Notes: a model not told the origin generated them from the sequence alone. A stretch of 58,483 nt of DNA from Alkalibacterium sp. MB6 (GCF_009935905.1 NZ_PREX01000016.1:1-58483), one strand, 5' to 3'. Positions 1 to 8,491 are shown, counted from the stretch's first letter. A program made the numbers and translations.

Positions 1-141
1 TAATGCCAGTAAGAACTTACTCAATTTAGTAAGGTAAAAAACAACGGGGAGGGTTCACCCCTTTGAGCTTGGTATATTTGGTCAGCTAGTAAAAGTGACT
101 ACGACCCAAGAAGCCCGTCACTTTAGTGATGGGAGGTTCAC
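1..141 (+). mobile_element. Right end of an IS200/IS605-family (TnpB-type) element
   Basis: A near-perfect hairpin at 114-133 (CCCGTCACT, loop TT, AGTGATGGG; one G-U pair) is followed by GAGGTTCAC-like sequence ending at about 141. Stem-loops with a CTTTAG core followed by an AGTTCAC or GGTTCAC end are typical of the right ends of tnpB-bearing IS200/IS605 elements in Firmicutes. The sequence directly after 141 (ATTTGGGCTGCTGAAG) is coding sequence of a GNAT acetyltransferase, which fits an insertion junction there. The left end and the rest of the element lie outside the window. The boundary is accurate only to a few bases. Confidence 0.7.
3..29 (+). CDS. C-terminal tail of a transposon-encoded TnpB (partial)
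   Basis: Only the last eight codons (reading MPVRTYSI, then TAG at 27-29) lie in the window. The reading frame is assigned from position, not from similarity: the tail sits immediately upstream of a typical IS200/IS605 right end, where the tnpB stop codon normally falls. TnpB proteins are RNA-guided nucleases of these elements. Eight residues are too few to prove the family, so the call rests on the adjoining element end. It could be non-coding. Confidence 0.3.
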   Translation: MPVRTYSI

Positions 142-161
142 ATTTGGGCTGCTGAAGACAA
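30..161 (+). ncRNA. Putative omega-RNA (reRNA) scaffold plus guide segment
   Basis: In TnpB elements the guide RNA is transcribed across the right end, and its last 16-20 nt come from the flanking DNA. Here 30-141 would be the scaffold, with hairpins at about 43-60 (GGGG/CCCC arms) and 114-133. About 142-161, in the disrupted acetyltransferase gene, would be the guide. This follows from the family mechanism; transcription is not visible in the sequence. Confidence 0.4.
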
Positions 162-300
162 TCGAAAAAGCAGACAAATACCAGTAAAACTAGGCTTTAC
201 GTATGAAGGCATGCGCCGGGCTGATGAGATTCTAAACGGGAAATACGTCGATATGTGTATTTACGGCATGTTAACCAAGGAGTGGGCACAGTTGAAATAA
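142..300 (+). pseudogene. 3' fragment of a GNAT (RimJ/RimL-like) N-acetyltransferase
   Basis: In frame with the TAA at 298-300 the sequence reads IWAAEDNRKS, then VKLGFTYEG, then GKYVDMCIYG and KEWAQLK. This is the usual C-terminal third of a RimJ/RimL-type acetyltransferase: the N-x-x-S acetyl-CoA loop, the KLGF-x-x-EG strand and the D-x-x-x-Y-G-x-L-x-x-EW tail. The frame is closed upstream by a stop at 127-129, inside the IS right end. About 100 N-terminal residues are missing from this side, so the gene looks split by the insertion at about 141. No product is expected. Confidence 0.75.
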
Positions 301-323
301 TACCAACAAATAGGAGGAATCAA

Positions 324-1082
324 ATGGGTAAGAATAAATTAAAGTCCTATCAACCACTCAACACGTTAAAACAAGTGGATGAGTCGATTTGGATTGCGGA
401 TGGCGAGATGATTCATATGAAAGCTGGCCCATTTAATATTCCTTTTACCACCCGTATGACAGTAGTTAAATTGAGTGGTGAATCACTTTGGGTTCATTCG
501 CCTATAGCTCCAGACAAGAAGCTAATTGATGAAGTGAATAATCTGGGGAAAGTTAAACACCTTATCTCTCCAAATAAAATACATTATGCATTTATTAAAG
601 ATTGGAAGGCTATTTATCCCGAAGCAATTGCATGGTCAAGTCCAGGAGTTGAGAAGCGAGCGAGCAGTCAAAACATCCCTGTTGCTTTTGATGAAGCGTT
701 GACAGATGATGCCCCAAAGGAATGGGGAAAAGACATCAGTCAATTGCTATTCAAAGGGGGACGAGTGGTTCAGGAAGTGGTCTTCTTTCATCATAAAAGC
801 AAGACATTGATTCTAACGGATTTAATAGAAAATGTGGAAGCAGAAAAAGTGAATAGCCCTTGGATGCGAGCTCTTTATTCACTTGCGGGGATTAAAGACC
901 CTGATGGCAAGACGCCCATTGATTACCGCGCGTCATTCATTGGTAATAAAAAATTAGCTAGAGAAAGCTACAAGCAGATGTTGGCTTGGGAGCCGGATAA
1001 AATCATACTTGCTCATGGACGCTGGTATGATAAAAACGGAACGGACGAACTAAAGCGAGCGTTCCGCTGGTTGGATAAATAG
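324..1082 (+). CDS. DUF4336 domain protein (metallo-beta-lactamase-like fold)
   Basis: A 252-residue soluble protein. The start is ATG 324, nine bases after an AGGAGG ribosome-binding site at 312-317; the longer open frame upstream overlaps the acetyltransferase remnant. Features that match DUF4336 are the N-terminal ESIWIADGEM segment, HLISPNKIHYAFI, FFHHKSKTLILTDLIEN in the middle, and KIILAHGRWYDKNG near the C-terminus. They resemble degenerate metallo-hydrolase motifs (the D of LTDL and the H of AHG are candidate metal ligands). The substrate is unknown. It sits directly behind the broken acetyltransferase and may once have been co-transcribed with it. Confidence 0.75.
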   Translation: MGKNKLKSYQPLNTLKQVDESIWIADGEMIHMKAGPFNIPFTTRMTVVKLSGESLWVHSPIAPDKKLIDEVNNLGKVKHLISPNKIHYAFIKDWKAIYPEAIAWSSPGVEKRASSQNIPVAFDEALTDDAPKEWGKDISQLLFKGGRVVQEVVFFHHKSKTLILTDLIENVEAEKVNSPWMRALYSLAGIKDPDGKTPIDYRASFIGNKKLARESYKQMLAWEPDKIILAHGRWYDKNGTDELKRAFRWLDK

Positions 1083-1097
1083 ACGTAAAAATAAAAG

Positions 1098-1139
1098 GGC
1101 AACAGGAATCATGTATTAACTGATTCCTGTTGCCTTTTT
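1098..1139. terminator. Bidirectional rho-independent terminator
   Basis: A perfect 14-bp stem (GGCAACAGGAATCA / TGATTCCTGTTGCC, 9-nt loop) has T-rich runs on both sides. It serves the convergent DUF4336 gene and the Na+/H+ antiporter gene. Confidence 0.9.
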
Positions 1140-1148
1140 AATTTGTGA

Positions 1149-2459
1149 TTAAAGAATCATCGCTCCAATAACACCAAAAATCATTATGGGAATATTAAAG
1201 TGCATAAAGGTCGGCACGCATGTATCCCAAATGTGATCATGTTGACCATCCACGTTCAATCCAGCTGTTGGTCCAAGTGTGCTATCAGAAGCCGGAGAAC
1301 CCGCATCGCCTAAAGCAGCTGCACAACCAATAATTAATACAATAGCCAGCTGACTAAAGCCTAATTGCATAGCTAAGGGGACATAGATAGCGGTAATCAC
1401 TGGAATCGTTCCAAATGATGTACCAATACCCATCGTAATTAGTAAGCCCAAGAAAATCATACCGACCGCTGCGATAAACTGATTACCGCCTATAATGGCA
1501 ATAACAGAGTCAACCAAGGTTTCCACACCGCCAGTTGCACGAATGACGTCGGCGTAGCCTGAAGCGACAAGCATGACAAATGCAATAAAGCCCATCATTC
1601 CGATACCACTATTAATCATCTCATCCATACTTGACCATTTAATTGCACCACCTATAAGCATAATGAACAGGCCTAATATGGCGCCTAAAATTAATGAGCC
1701 AAGAGTTAATTGAACGACTAAAGCACTTAATGCACCTAAAATGGCAACAAAATGGGTTTTATTAAAATAAACGTCTGTTTCATCCGCTTGTTTTTCCAAT
1801 GACTGGACATTATCTAATGTAGAGTACTCCCTAGGTTGTCTATACGTTATAAATACAGCGATTAGTAAACCAACGACCATTGCTAAACCAGGAATCCACA
1901 TGACTTGCCAAATATCGTTAACCCCTATTTGAAGACCATTCGAAGCCATCTCGTCTCTAATTAAATTGTGGAATATTAAACCGTAGCCTATAGGTATGGA
2001 GACATACGGGGCCTTTAAACCAAACGTTAATGCAGTAGCCACTGCTCGTCGATCTAATTTCAGTCTATTAAAAATACCAATCAACGGAGGTATCAAGATA
2101 GGAATGAATGCAATATGTACAGGAATCGCGTTCTGAGAGAACGTACTAATTAAAGCAATGATAAATACCAACACTTTTCCCGTACCATCTATACTTTTGG
2201 ATAATTTTTGTGTAAGGACTTTTGCCGCACCAGATTTTTGAATCCCGGCTGCTAAGGCTCCGAGCAACACATAGTTTAGTGCTGTTTCAGCATTATTACC
2301 CATACCGCCAAGCAAAATAGTCATTGTTTCAGTTAGTGACATATTAGCTGCCAAACCACCAACCAATGCTGCGATAATCAAAGCTAGTAAGACGTTCAGT
2401 TTTAATAAAGATAATCCGATCATAACGATGACCGAAAGTAATGCAGGATTCGTTAACAC
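1149..2459 (-). CDS. Na+/H+ antiporter family protein (YuiF-like)
   Basis: A polytopic membrane protein of 436 residues, about 11-12 hydrophobic segments, with a mid-protein cytoplasmic loop (about residues 215-235, charged). Diagnostic stretches of the Na_H_antiport_2/YuiF group are the NVLLALIIAALVGG start, FSQNAIPVHIAFIPILIPP, and near the end GCAAALGDAGSPASDSTLGPT with the acidic and polar residues that line the transport path. The start is placed at GTG 2459, behind a GGAGTGAGAG ribosome-binding site, so that the protein begins MLTNPALLS as relatives do. An upstream ATG at 2510 would add 17 poorly conserved residues. It probably exchanges sodium for protons; the substrate is inferred from the family. 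Confidence 0.85.
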   Translation of the reverse strand: MLTNPALLSVIVMIGLSLLKLNVLLALIIAALVGGLAANMSLTETMTILLGGMGNNAETALNYVLLGALAAGIQKSGAAKVLTQKLSKSIDGTGKVLVFIIALISTFSQNAIPVHIAFIPILIPPLIGIFNRLKLDRRAVATALTFGLKAPYVSIPIGYGLIFHNLIRDEMASNGLQIGVNDIWQVMWIPGLAMVVGLLIAVFITYRQPREYSTLDNVQSLEKQADETDVYFNKTHFVAILGALSALVVQLTLGSLILGAILGLFIMLIGGAIKWSSMDEMINSGIGMMGFIAFVMLVASGYADVIRATGGVETLVDSVIAIIGGNQFIAAVGMIFLGLLITMGIGTSFGTIPVITAIYVPLAMQLGFSQLAIVLIIGCAAALGDAGSPASDSTLGPTAGLNVDGQHDHIWDTCVPTFMHFNIPIMIFGVIGAMIL

Positions 2460-2632
2460 CCTCTCACTCCATTCATAAAAAAAAGATACAAATAAAAGCC
2501 ATACTACCATACTGTTGAAAGAGTGACAATGGTTCTCATTATATTTGGATAGTAGCTAATATTTGTTTAATTAAATCATGACGAAAATAAGTCAAATAGT
2601 AGTAAAAATTTGATAGTTAATCCGATGTTTCA

Positions 2633-2660
2633 TTGAAGGAAAAGATAGAAAGTGTATAAT
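2633..2660 (+). promoter_or_regulatory. Candidate sigma-A promoter upstream of the EAL gene
   Basis: TTGAAG (2633-2638), 16-bp spacer, TATAAT (2655-2660, preceded by TG). A second TATAAT at 2753-2758 lies closer to the gene but has no good -35 partner. The leader would be about 120 nt. Confidence 0.4.
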
Positions 2661-2785
2661 ACAAGTATCCCATTCTAAATAACAAGATGAATGTATTAGT
2701 GTTCACTAGTTTTTTAAGATGATGTACCATAATCGACATGACTTTCACATTATATAATATTCTTCAATTGAAGGAAGGTTAACAT

Positions 2786-3997
2786 ATGAGCAACTCTTTA
2801 TCCTCCGCACTAGATGTCATTATAGAGAACAAACAGATAAAACCCGTTTTTCAGCCGATAGTATCTTTAAAAGATGGTCAAGTAGTCGGATACGAAGCAT
2901 TATCTAGAATCACTGAACCCAGCATAATAAAAGATGCTGAGGAATTATTTAAAGTGGCTAGTGAAGGGAATAAAGCATGGGCACTTGAAGCACTCTGTCG
3001 AAAGAAAGCCATTCAACATGCTTCAACATTTATGAATGCCTCTTCTTCACCTAAACTATTTTTGAATGTTAATCCAATTATCATTCATGATGACGCCTTC
3101 GATAAAAACTATACACGTAAATTGGTGAAACAGTACGGTTTGAATCCAGATAACATTGTATATGAAATTACAGAAAAAAACATGATTATGGACATGCATC
3201 AGTTTCAACGGTTATTAACGTATTACAAAAATCAGAATTACAAAATTGCTATTGATGATGTCGGTGCAGGTTATTCTGGTTTAAACTTAATTAGTGAAGT
3301 TCAACCCGATTATTTAAAGTTAGATTGACAATTAACAAAAAACATTGATACGAATCCACTAAAGTTTGCTCTAGTTAAAGCAATGGCAGACTTAACTAAA
3401 GTGTCCAATATGTCATTAATAGCAGAAGGCATTGAAACAGAAGGGGAACTGGCTGCCTTAATATCAATAGGTGTTCAATATGGACAAGGCTATTTCATAC
3501 AAAAGCCCGATGACATTATTCATCCTATTGCTACGCAAATGATTAGTTTGATTAAGGACTTCAATATAAAGAGTAACCCTCATACTTCTGAAATCTATTG
3601 CATTTTACAAACGCCTAATCGCTCTATCGATATGGGTATCGCTTCGATGGAAGATAACCTTAAAGATAGTTACATTTCTTTTATACAAGAACCCGAAAAA
3701 CAAGCCGTGTGTGTAGTGGATGGCGAGCAGGCAGTGGGGATCTTAAGTAGAGAGAATGTAGTTAACCTCTACAATGAAAAAAATAAATTAGGACAACTAA
3801 AACATTATCAAGAGTATCTCGATACAGAGTTTTTATCTGTAGATAGTCATACGCCTTTACCCGTTCTATCCAGATTGGCTATGAGTCGAACACGTGATAA
3901 ATTATATGAAAGTATTGTTATAACTCAAGACAATGCATTTTTAGGCATCATCACAGTAAAAGAATTGGTGATACTTTTAACACAATCGATTCATTAA
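2786..3997 (+). pseudogene. EAL-CBS c-di-GMP phosphodiesterase split by an in-frame TGA
   Basis: The two halves (2786-3328 and 3329-3997) are in the same frame, separated only by TGA at 3326-3328. Reading through gives 403 residues: an EAL domain (about 10-245) followed by two CBS-like repeats (about 270-400). All EAL landmarks are present on both sides of the stop: GYEALSR, the asparagine of FLNVNP, YEITEKN, IDDVGAGYS, DYLKLD before the stop, then IAEGIET and GYFIQKP after it. The protein would hydrolyse cyclic di-GMP; CBS pairs usually bind adenine nucleotides. The stop replaces the residue after DYLKLD, and a single TGG-to-TGA or similar change would explain it. ATG 2786 has a GAAGGAAGG site just upstream. 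The C-terminal half has an internal ATG (3383) without an obvious ribosome-binding site, and neither half alone would be a complete enzyme. Confidence 0.85.
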
Positions 3998-4000
3998 TCT

Positions 4001-4048
4001 AAAAAGAGCTTTTTTCCCATGATGACTCGTGGACGAAAAGCTCTTTTT
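4001..4048 (+). terminator. Rho-independent terminator after the EAL-CBS gene
   Basis: A 13-bp stem (AAAAAGAGCTTTT / AAAAGCTCTTTTT) around a 22-nt loop, ending in a T run. Confidence 0.85.
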
Positions 4049-4148
4049 GTATTATTTTAACATATCCTATAAAGAGTAAGTGCTTGCAATGAAAAGCAAA
4101 AGTAAGGTAATGTATGAGTATAGTAAATTTTAGTAAAGGAGAAATTGA

Positions 4149-5025
4149 ATGTCTTTGTTATCTGCACTATTTAATCTCATTTTATGACATTAGTAGTTTT
4201 GCTATGCCGATATTTATTTTTGTGTTTGTATTCAATTCCGGATTAAGTGAGCACCCAAAAACTATTTTTCTTACGGCAAAGGAAAATTGGGGATTTTATC
4301 TCAGGTTAATAATATACAATAATATACTGCTTCCTATTGGTGTCTGGCTCGTTCTTCAGTGGTTGCCTATTGATCCATTGTATACGAATGGATTGACTAT
4401 TTTCTTTCTCACCGCAGGAGCCTCTACAGTCATCGCCTTTATGATGGAAGTTAAATTAAGAAGCACTTATGCTGTCACCTCAATGATATTACTAACGTTC
4501 ATGACAGTATTGGTGATTCCGATACTGCTTCCTTTTATGATTGAAGGAGCAAGCATTACGTCGTTTGAACTCGTACAGAGTTTAGTGACCAGTATCCTGT
4601 TGCCTCTTCTTATCGGTATGGGCTTGAGGTTGTTTTTCGAGTCATTTGTCGACACGATTCGACCTTTTATTCTAAAAGCACAAAAAATACTAATGAATGT
4701 CGCTATTTATGGAATGATGATTGGGCTCATTCCCGAGTTGATTCAGTTAATCGGAAGTGGTGTTGTAGTCACTGGGGTTGGCTTAGTCGTCCTCGCCTTT
4801 TTAGGTGGCTATCTCATCGAAGTGAAAAATTCAAGTCAATCAATGAAGTTGACTTCAGGCTTTGTCGGAGGACAAAAGAACGGTGCAGTTACCTTTGCAG
4901 TAGCTATTAATAATTTTTCTGATCCCAACATGATATTAATTATTGCTGTCATCGGCGCATTAAGTACAGTCATATTTAGTATGATGTCTACTTATATAGG
5001 AAAGAATCAAAAGGTACTCATTTAA
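4149..5025 (+). pseudogene. BASS/SBF-type (bile acid:sodium symporter-like) transporter, frameshifted near the start
   Basis: The ribosome-binding site AAAGGAG (4135-4141) and ATG 4149 open a frame reading MSLLSALFNLIL that stops at TGA 4185-4187. The rest of the transporter is read one base later, from GAC 4186. Dropping T4185 joins the two as NLIL-DISSFAMPIFIF, a sensible first membrane segment, and gives a 291-residue protein with about nine membrane helices. The pattern, including GFVGGQKNGAVTFAVAINNF near the C-terminus, fits the short BASS/SBF superfamily members that move organic anions with sodium. A longer unbroken frame begins at ATG 4114, but it lacks a ribosome-binding site and gives an unlikely Cys-rich N-terminus; a late start at ATG 4204 would lose the first helix. 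The gene is either genuinely frameshifted or carries a sequencing error at the T run. Confidence 0.7.
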
Positions 5026-5067
5026 CAGGATTAAAGATTATAACTTGACAAAAAAGGAGTGGTTCAA

Positions 5068-5274
5068 ATGGTTGAAGAGGCACTTGTTTTAATAAAACCC
5101 GATGCTGTTAGGCGACAGTTGATTGGCTCTATACTCCATGAATATGAGAAGTTAGGATTACGCATCAGTCATTTAGAAATGCAAATTGCCACAACCGAAC
5201 GTGTTGAAGCGCATTTGACTCTGGCAACTATGAATATGAGTATGATATTCATGCAAAAACAGGTGACATTTTGA
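5068..5274 (+). pseudogene. ndk: 5' fragment of nucleoside diphosphate kinase (ndk)
   Basis: ATG 5068 lies nine bases after AAGGAG (5053-5058). The first 45-50 residues (EEALVLIKPDAVRRQLIG, then EKLGLRISHLEMQ) are the N-terminus of nucleoside diphosphate kinase, including the LIKPD-x-V motif. Homology ends at about 5210. The remaining two thirds of the enzyme, including the NxxHGSD catalytic histidine region, are absent, and the frame closes at TGA 5272-5274 after unrelated residues. The product would be 68 residues and inactive. Confidence 0.75.
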
Positions 5275-5282
5275 ATCACTAA
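5211..5282 (+). pseudogene. 3' remnant of a PepSY-domain gene
   Basis: In the frame that ends at TAA 5280-5282 the sequence reads FDSGNYEYEYDIHAKTGDIL, then NH and stop. This is the characteristic end of a PepSY domain (YEYE-x-D-x-x-x-TG-x-I-L). It is offset from the ndk frame and starts where ndk homology stops, as expected if a deletion fused the front of ndk to the back of a PepSY gene. Too short to function. Confidence 0.6.
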
Positions 5283-5311
5283 GTAGAAAAAGATGATTAA
5301 CCATTAATATA

Positions 5312-5340
5312 AAAACAACCAGTCGTCGACTGGTTGTTTT
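5312..5340. terminator. Rho-independent terminator (palindromic)
   Basis: Perfect 13-bp stem AAAACAACCAGTC / GACTGGTTGTTTT with a 3-nt loop, directly after the ndk/PepSY remnant. Confidence 0.9.
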
Positions 5341-5423
5341 ATCATAAAGCGTCCTTTATAACATTCTATCCCGTTTATGATAGAGTAGAGGTGAAAATTG
5401 ATACAAAAGGCGGGTGTCATATT

Positions 5424-5756
5424 ATGAGGACAAAAAAATTCAACAAATTAAAAAATGATGTCCTGTCGACAGAGGAATACACTAAGGACATTCAGTTAAT
5501 CGAGCAGTTTTTGTCTGAAAAAGAATTGGATACAGATAAAACAACGATTCTTTTTTGGAATCATATGGTTTCTTTACTCAAACGAATCGATACCAACCAG
5601 CAGCACACAACAGACAAGCACTTGCCTCCGGAAACGAATAAAGAAGTGATTGATATAACGAGATCATTTATCTTTTTTATGGCCAGTAAGCGAAAGTTTA
5701 ATATCACTCCCACAGAAACATATTTATTATCCGTTTATTTTAAACAGTTAGTGTGA
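5424..5756 (+). CDS. Small PRD-like domain protein
   Basis: A 110-residue soluble protein, mostly helical by inspection. The ATG at 5424 follows a weak AAAGGCGGG site; a longer open frame upstream would begin inside a terminator and is rejected. The spacing of FWNHMVSLLKRI and the C-terminal PTETYLLSVYF resembles a single PTS regulation domain (conserved His after Asn, then E-x-x-YL-x-x-x-F). Stand-alone PRD proteins of this size occur in Lactobacillales. The second conserved histidine is not apparent, so phospho-control is uncertain. It has its own terminators on both sides and looks monocistronic. Function not established. Confidence 0.5.
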   Translation: MRTKKFNKLKNDVLSTEEYTKDIQLIEQFLSEKELDTDKTTILFWNHMVSLLKRIDTNQQHTTDKHLPPETNKEVIDITRSFIFFMASKRKFNITPTETYLLSVYFKQLV

Positions 5757-5759
5757 AGA

Positions 5760-5793
5760 AAAGACATTGAGAATTCCTCTCAATGTCTTTTTT
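5760..5793. terminator. Rho-independent terminator
   Basis: Stem AAAGACATTGAGA / TCTCAATGTCTTT with a 5-nt loop, followed by TTTT, just after the PRD-like gene. Confidence 0.9.
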
Positions 5794-5906
5794 CTGTCGT
5801 GCTTGTTTATTTCCTTTAAAGCTTTATAATTGAAAAGGAAATTAATCTTAAGAATGATTAGTGGTACACTATATAAAGAAGTGATTTAACAGTCAGGAGG
5901 ACGAGG

Positions 5907-7415
5907 ATGAAGAAAATAGGATTTGATACAGATAAATACCTTAAGGAGCAGTCTTCTTATATTTTAGAGCTAGTTGACACCGTCGATAAGCTTTATTTAG
6001 AGTTTGGTGGCAAACTGATTGGTGATAAGCATGCTAAGCGCGTGTTACCAGGCTTTGACGAAGATGCTAAAATGAAATTACTAGCAACTTTAAAAGATCA
6101 AACGGAAATCATTATTTGTGTTTACGCAGGGGACATTGAGAATGCTAAGGTCCGTGGAGATTATGGGATTACTTATGACAGAGACGTGTTACGTCTAATC
6201 GATGAATACAGAGCGTATGGTATTCCGGTTAACAGTGTACTCATTACTCGGTATCAAGATCAACATAATGTTAAAATATTTATGTCAAAATTAGAGCGTA
6301 ACGGCATTCAAGTCTACACTCACCGATCGATTGAAGGCTACCCAACAAATGTAGAGACAATCATGGGTGAAGATGGTTTTGCGAGAAATGATTATATTCC
6401 AACAACTAAACCTATCGTCATGGTCACTGGTCCAGGAGCAGGAAGCGGAAAATTAGCGACGTGTCTCAATCAGCTTTACCATGAATATGCTAGAGGAAGA
6501 GTAGCGAATTATGCTAAGTTTGAGACATTCCCTGTTTGGAATCTACCATTAAAACACCCTGTTAATATCGCCTATGAAGCGGCTACGGTTGACTTGAAAG
6601 ATGTCAACATGCTAGATAACTACCACTATGAAGCATACGGTGAAGTGGCCGTTAACTACAACAGAGATATGGAAATGTTCCCGGTCATCAGAAGAATCAT
6701 AGAGAAAATATCTGGTAAGGAATCAACCTATCAATCCCCAACAGATATGGGGGTTAACCGTATCAAATCAGGCATTACAGATGATGATGTCGTCATAGAA
6801 GCATCTAGACAAGAGATTATAAGGCGTGCCTTCCATGTTGAAAATGATTATAAAATCGGAACAGCTGATGATGAAACCCTTCGCCGTATTCAAGTAATCT
6901 TAGAAGAATCAGATTTGAAGAAAGAAGATAGAATCCCTGTAAAAGCGGCTAGAGATTATGCCCTTAAGGTTCAAGAACGGTTAGGTGCAGCTAATCTGCA
7001 AGCAGTTATGGCAATTGAATTGCCTAATGGAGAGATTATAACTGGACGAACCACGCCATTAATGGATGCGTCAGCAGCGGCCATTGTGAACAGTATTAAA
7101 GCATTAGCAAACATTGCGGATGAAATTGATTTGTTGGCACCGATGATTCTAGAAACCATACAGACCTTAAAAACGGATGAATTGAACAGCAAAGTACCCA
7201 CCTTATCAGCTAACGAATTATTAATTGCCTTAGCAATTTCAGCCGTAACGAATCCGACTGCCTCAGTTGCTTATAGTAAACTTGGATTATTAAAAGAAGC
7301 CCAAGCTCACTCGACCGTAATTATGAATCACGAAAATGAACAAACTTTGAGAATGCTTGGAATCGATTTGACAAACGATCCAGTTTATCCAACAGACAAT
7401 TTGTATTATAATTAA
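5907..7415 (+). CDS. DUF1846 domain-containing protein
   Basis: A 502-residue cytoplasmic protein of the DUF1846 family, which is widespread in Firmicutes and Actinobacteria. It starts at ATG 5907 behind AGGAGG. A P-loop-like segment, [11 protein letters not shown] at about residues 175-185, follows a hydrophobic strand (PIVMVTG) and suggests nucleotide binding. Other conserved stretches are [15 protein letters not shown] near the N-terminus and the NPTASVAY region near the C-terminus. The length equals that of typical full-length members. Biochemical function is unknown to me. It precedes ddh by about 100 bp with no terminator between them, so some co-transcription is possible. Confidence 0.9.
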   Translation: MKKIGFDTDKYLKEQSSYILELVDTVDKLYLEFGGKLIGDKHAKRVLPGFDEDAKMKLLATLKDQTEIIICVYAGDIENAKVRGDYGITYDRDVLRLIDEYRAYGIPVNSVLITRYQDQHNVKIFMSKLERNGIQVYTHRSIEGYPTNVETIMGEDGFARNDYIPTTKPIVMVTGPGAGSGKLATCLNQLYHEYARGRVANYAKFETFPVWNLPLKHPVNIAYEAATVDLKDVNMLDNYHYEAYGEVAVNYNRDMEMFPVIRRIIEKISGKESTYQSPTDMGVNRIKSGITDDDVVIEASRQEIIRRAFHVENDYKIGTADDETLRRIQVILEESDLKKEDRIPVKAARDYALKVQERLGAANLQAVMAIELPNGEIITGRTTPLMDASAAAIVNSIKALANIADEIDLLAPMILETIQTLKTDELNSKVPTLSANELLIALAISAVTNPTASVAYSKLGLLKEAQAHSTVIMNHENEQTLRMLGIDLTNDPVYPTDNLYYN

Positions 7416-7513
7416 TCAGGTGAGTGGTATAGGAAGGTAGAATCATTCATTAACTAACTGCTTCATTGTGCTGCCAGCCAAGAGCTGATAAATTTTAGGA
7501 AAGAAGTGATAAA

Positions 7514-8488
7514 ATGAGTAAAATCAAAGTGGGAATAGTCGGTTACGGTAATTTAGGAAAAGGCGTAGAGACAGGTATTAAACAATCCGAAGATCTCGAA
7601 TTAGTCGGTATTTTTTCAAGACGAAACCCTAAGGATCTCGATACTGATTCTCCGGCGTACACCATGGATGAATTAGAGTCCTTTAAAGGCAAGGTGGATG
7701 TTCTCGTTTTATGCGGTGGGTCTCAAAAAGATATTCCCGTACAAGCGCCTGAATTAGCTCAACGCTTTAATACAGTGGATACTTATGACAACCATAATGA
7801 AATTCCAAATCATTATGATAAATTAAATGCAGTGGCTAAAGAAAACAATACAGTAGCCGTTCTATCTACTGGTTGGGACCCAGGTTTGTTTTCCTTGAAC
7901 CGATTATTTGCAGAAGCGATTCTACCAAAAGGGAAGACATATACCTTCTGGGGACCTGGTTTAAGTCAAGGACACAGTGACGCTGTCCGCCGAGTGGAAG
8001 GCGTAAAATACGCTGTTCAGTATACCGTACCAAAAGAAGAGATGGTGGAGGCTGTAAAAGCAAAACAGACAGTTGACTATAACAAGTTATCTGCTCATAA
8101 ACGAGTGGTCTATGTCGTGTTAGAAGATGGAGCTAATGAAGAGAGTGTAAAAGAAACCATCGTCACGATGCCAGACTATTTTGAAGGCTACGAAACAGAA
8201 GTGAATGTTATTGATGAAGAGACTTTTGCTAAGGATCATACGGGTATGCCTCATGGGGGTACTGTATTAAGACAAGGTCAAACGTCAGAAGGGACGACTT
8301 CAGTTTACCAGTTCGGTCTGGATTTGGAGTCAAACCCTGAATTTACAGCAGCCGTAGCGATTGCTTTTGCTCGAGCGGCAGCTAAATTGGCTAAGGAAAA
8401 AGCCTACGGAGCAAAAACAGTGTTTGATATTGCACCAGGTTACTTGTCACCTAAGAGTCCGGAAGATCTCAGAAAAGAATTATTGTAA
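7514..8488 (+). CDS. ddh: meso-diaminopimelate D-dehydrogenase
   Basis: A 324-residue NADP-dependent oxidoreductase that makes meso-diaminopimelate directly from tetrahydrodipicolinate by reductive amination. It has an N-terminal Rossmann motif (GIVGYGNLGKGVE, residues 7-19) and Ddh-specific segments: SRRNP, STGWDPGLFSLNR, FWGPGLSQGHSDAVRR, MPHGGTVLR and the C-terminal PGYLSP. The length matches the family. It starts at ATG 7514 after AGGAAAGAAGTG. It is physically apart from the lysC-dap operon at 40-46 kb but supplies the step that dapD plus an aminotransferase would otherwise need. The product feeds peptidoglycan and lysine. Confidence 0.93.
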   Translation: MSKIKVGIVGYGNLGKGVETGIKQSEDLELVGIFSRRNPKDLDTDSPAYTMDELESFKGKVDVLVLCGGSQKDIPVQAPELAQRFNTVDTYDNHNEIPNHYDKLNAVAKENNTVAVLSTGWDPGLFSLNRLFAEAILPKGKTYTFWGPGLSQGHSDAVRRVEGVKYAVQYTVPKEEMVEAVKAKQTVDYNKLSAHKRVVYVVLEDGANEESVKETIVTMPDYFEGYETEVNVIDEETFAKDHTGMPHGGTVLRQGQTSEGTTSVYQFGLDLESNPEFTAAVAIAFARAAAKLAKEKAYGAKTVFDIAPGYLSPKSPEDLRKELL

Positions 8489-8491
8489 AAT

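Noticed and set aside
4114-4148. ATG 4114 as the start of the transporter gene
   Set aside because: There is no ribosome-binding site before it, and the extra residues are polar and Cys-rich. The AAAGGAG-ATG pair at 4135-4151 in the other frame is a much better start and reveals the frameshift.
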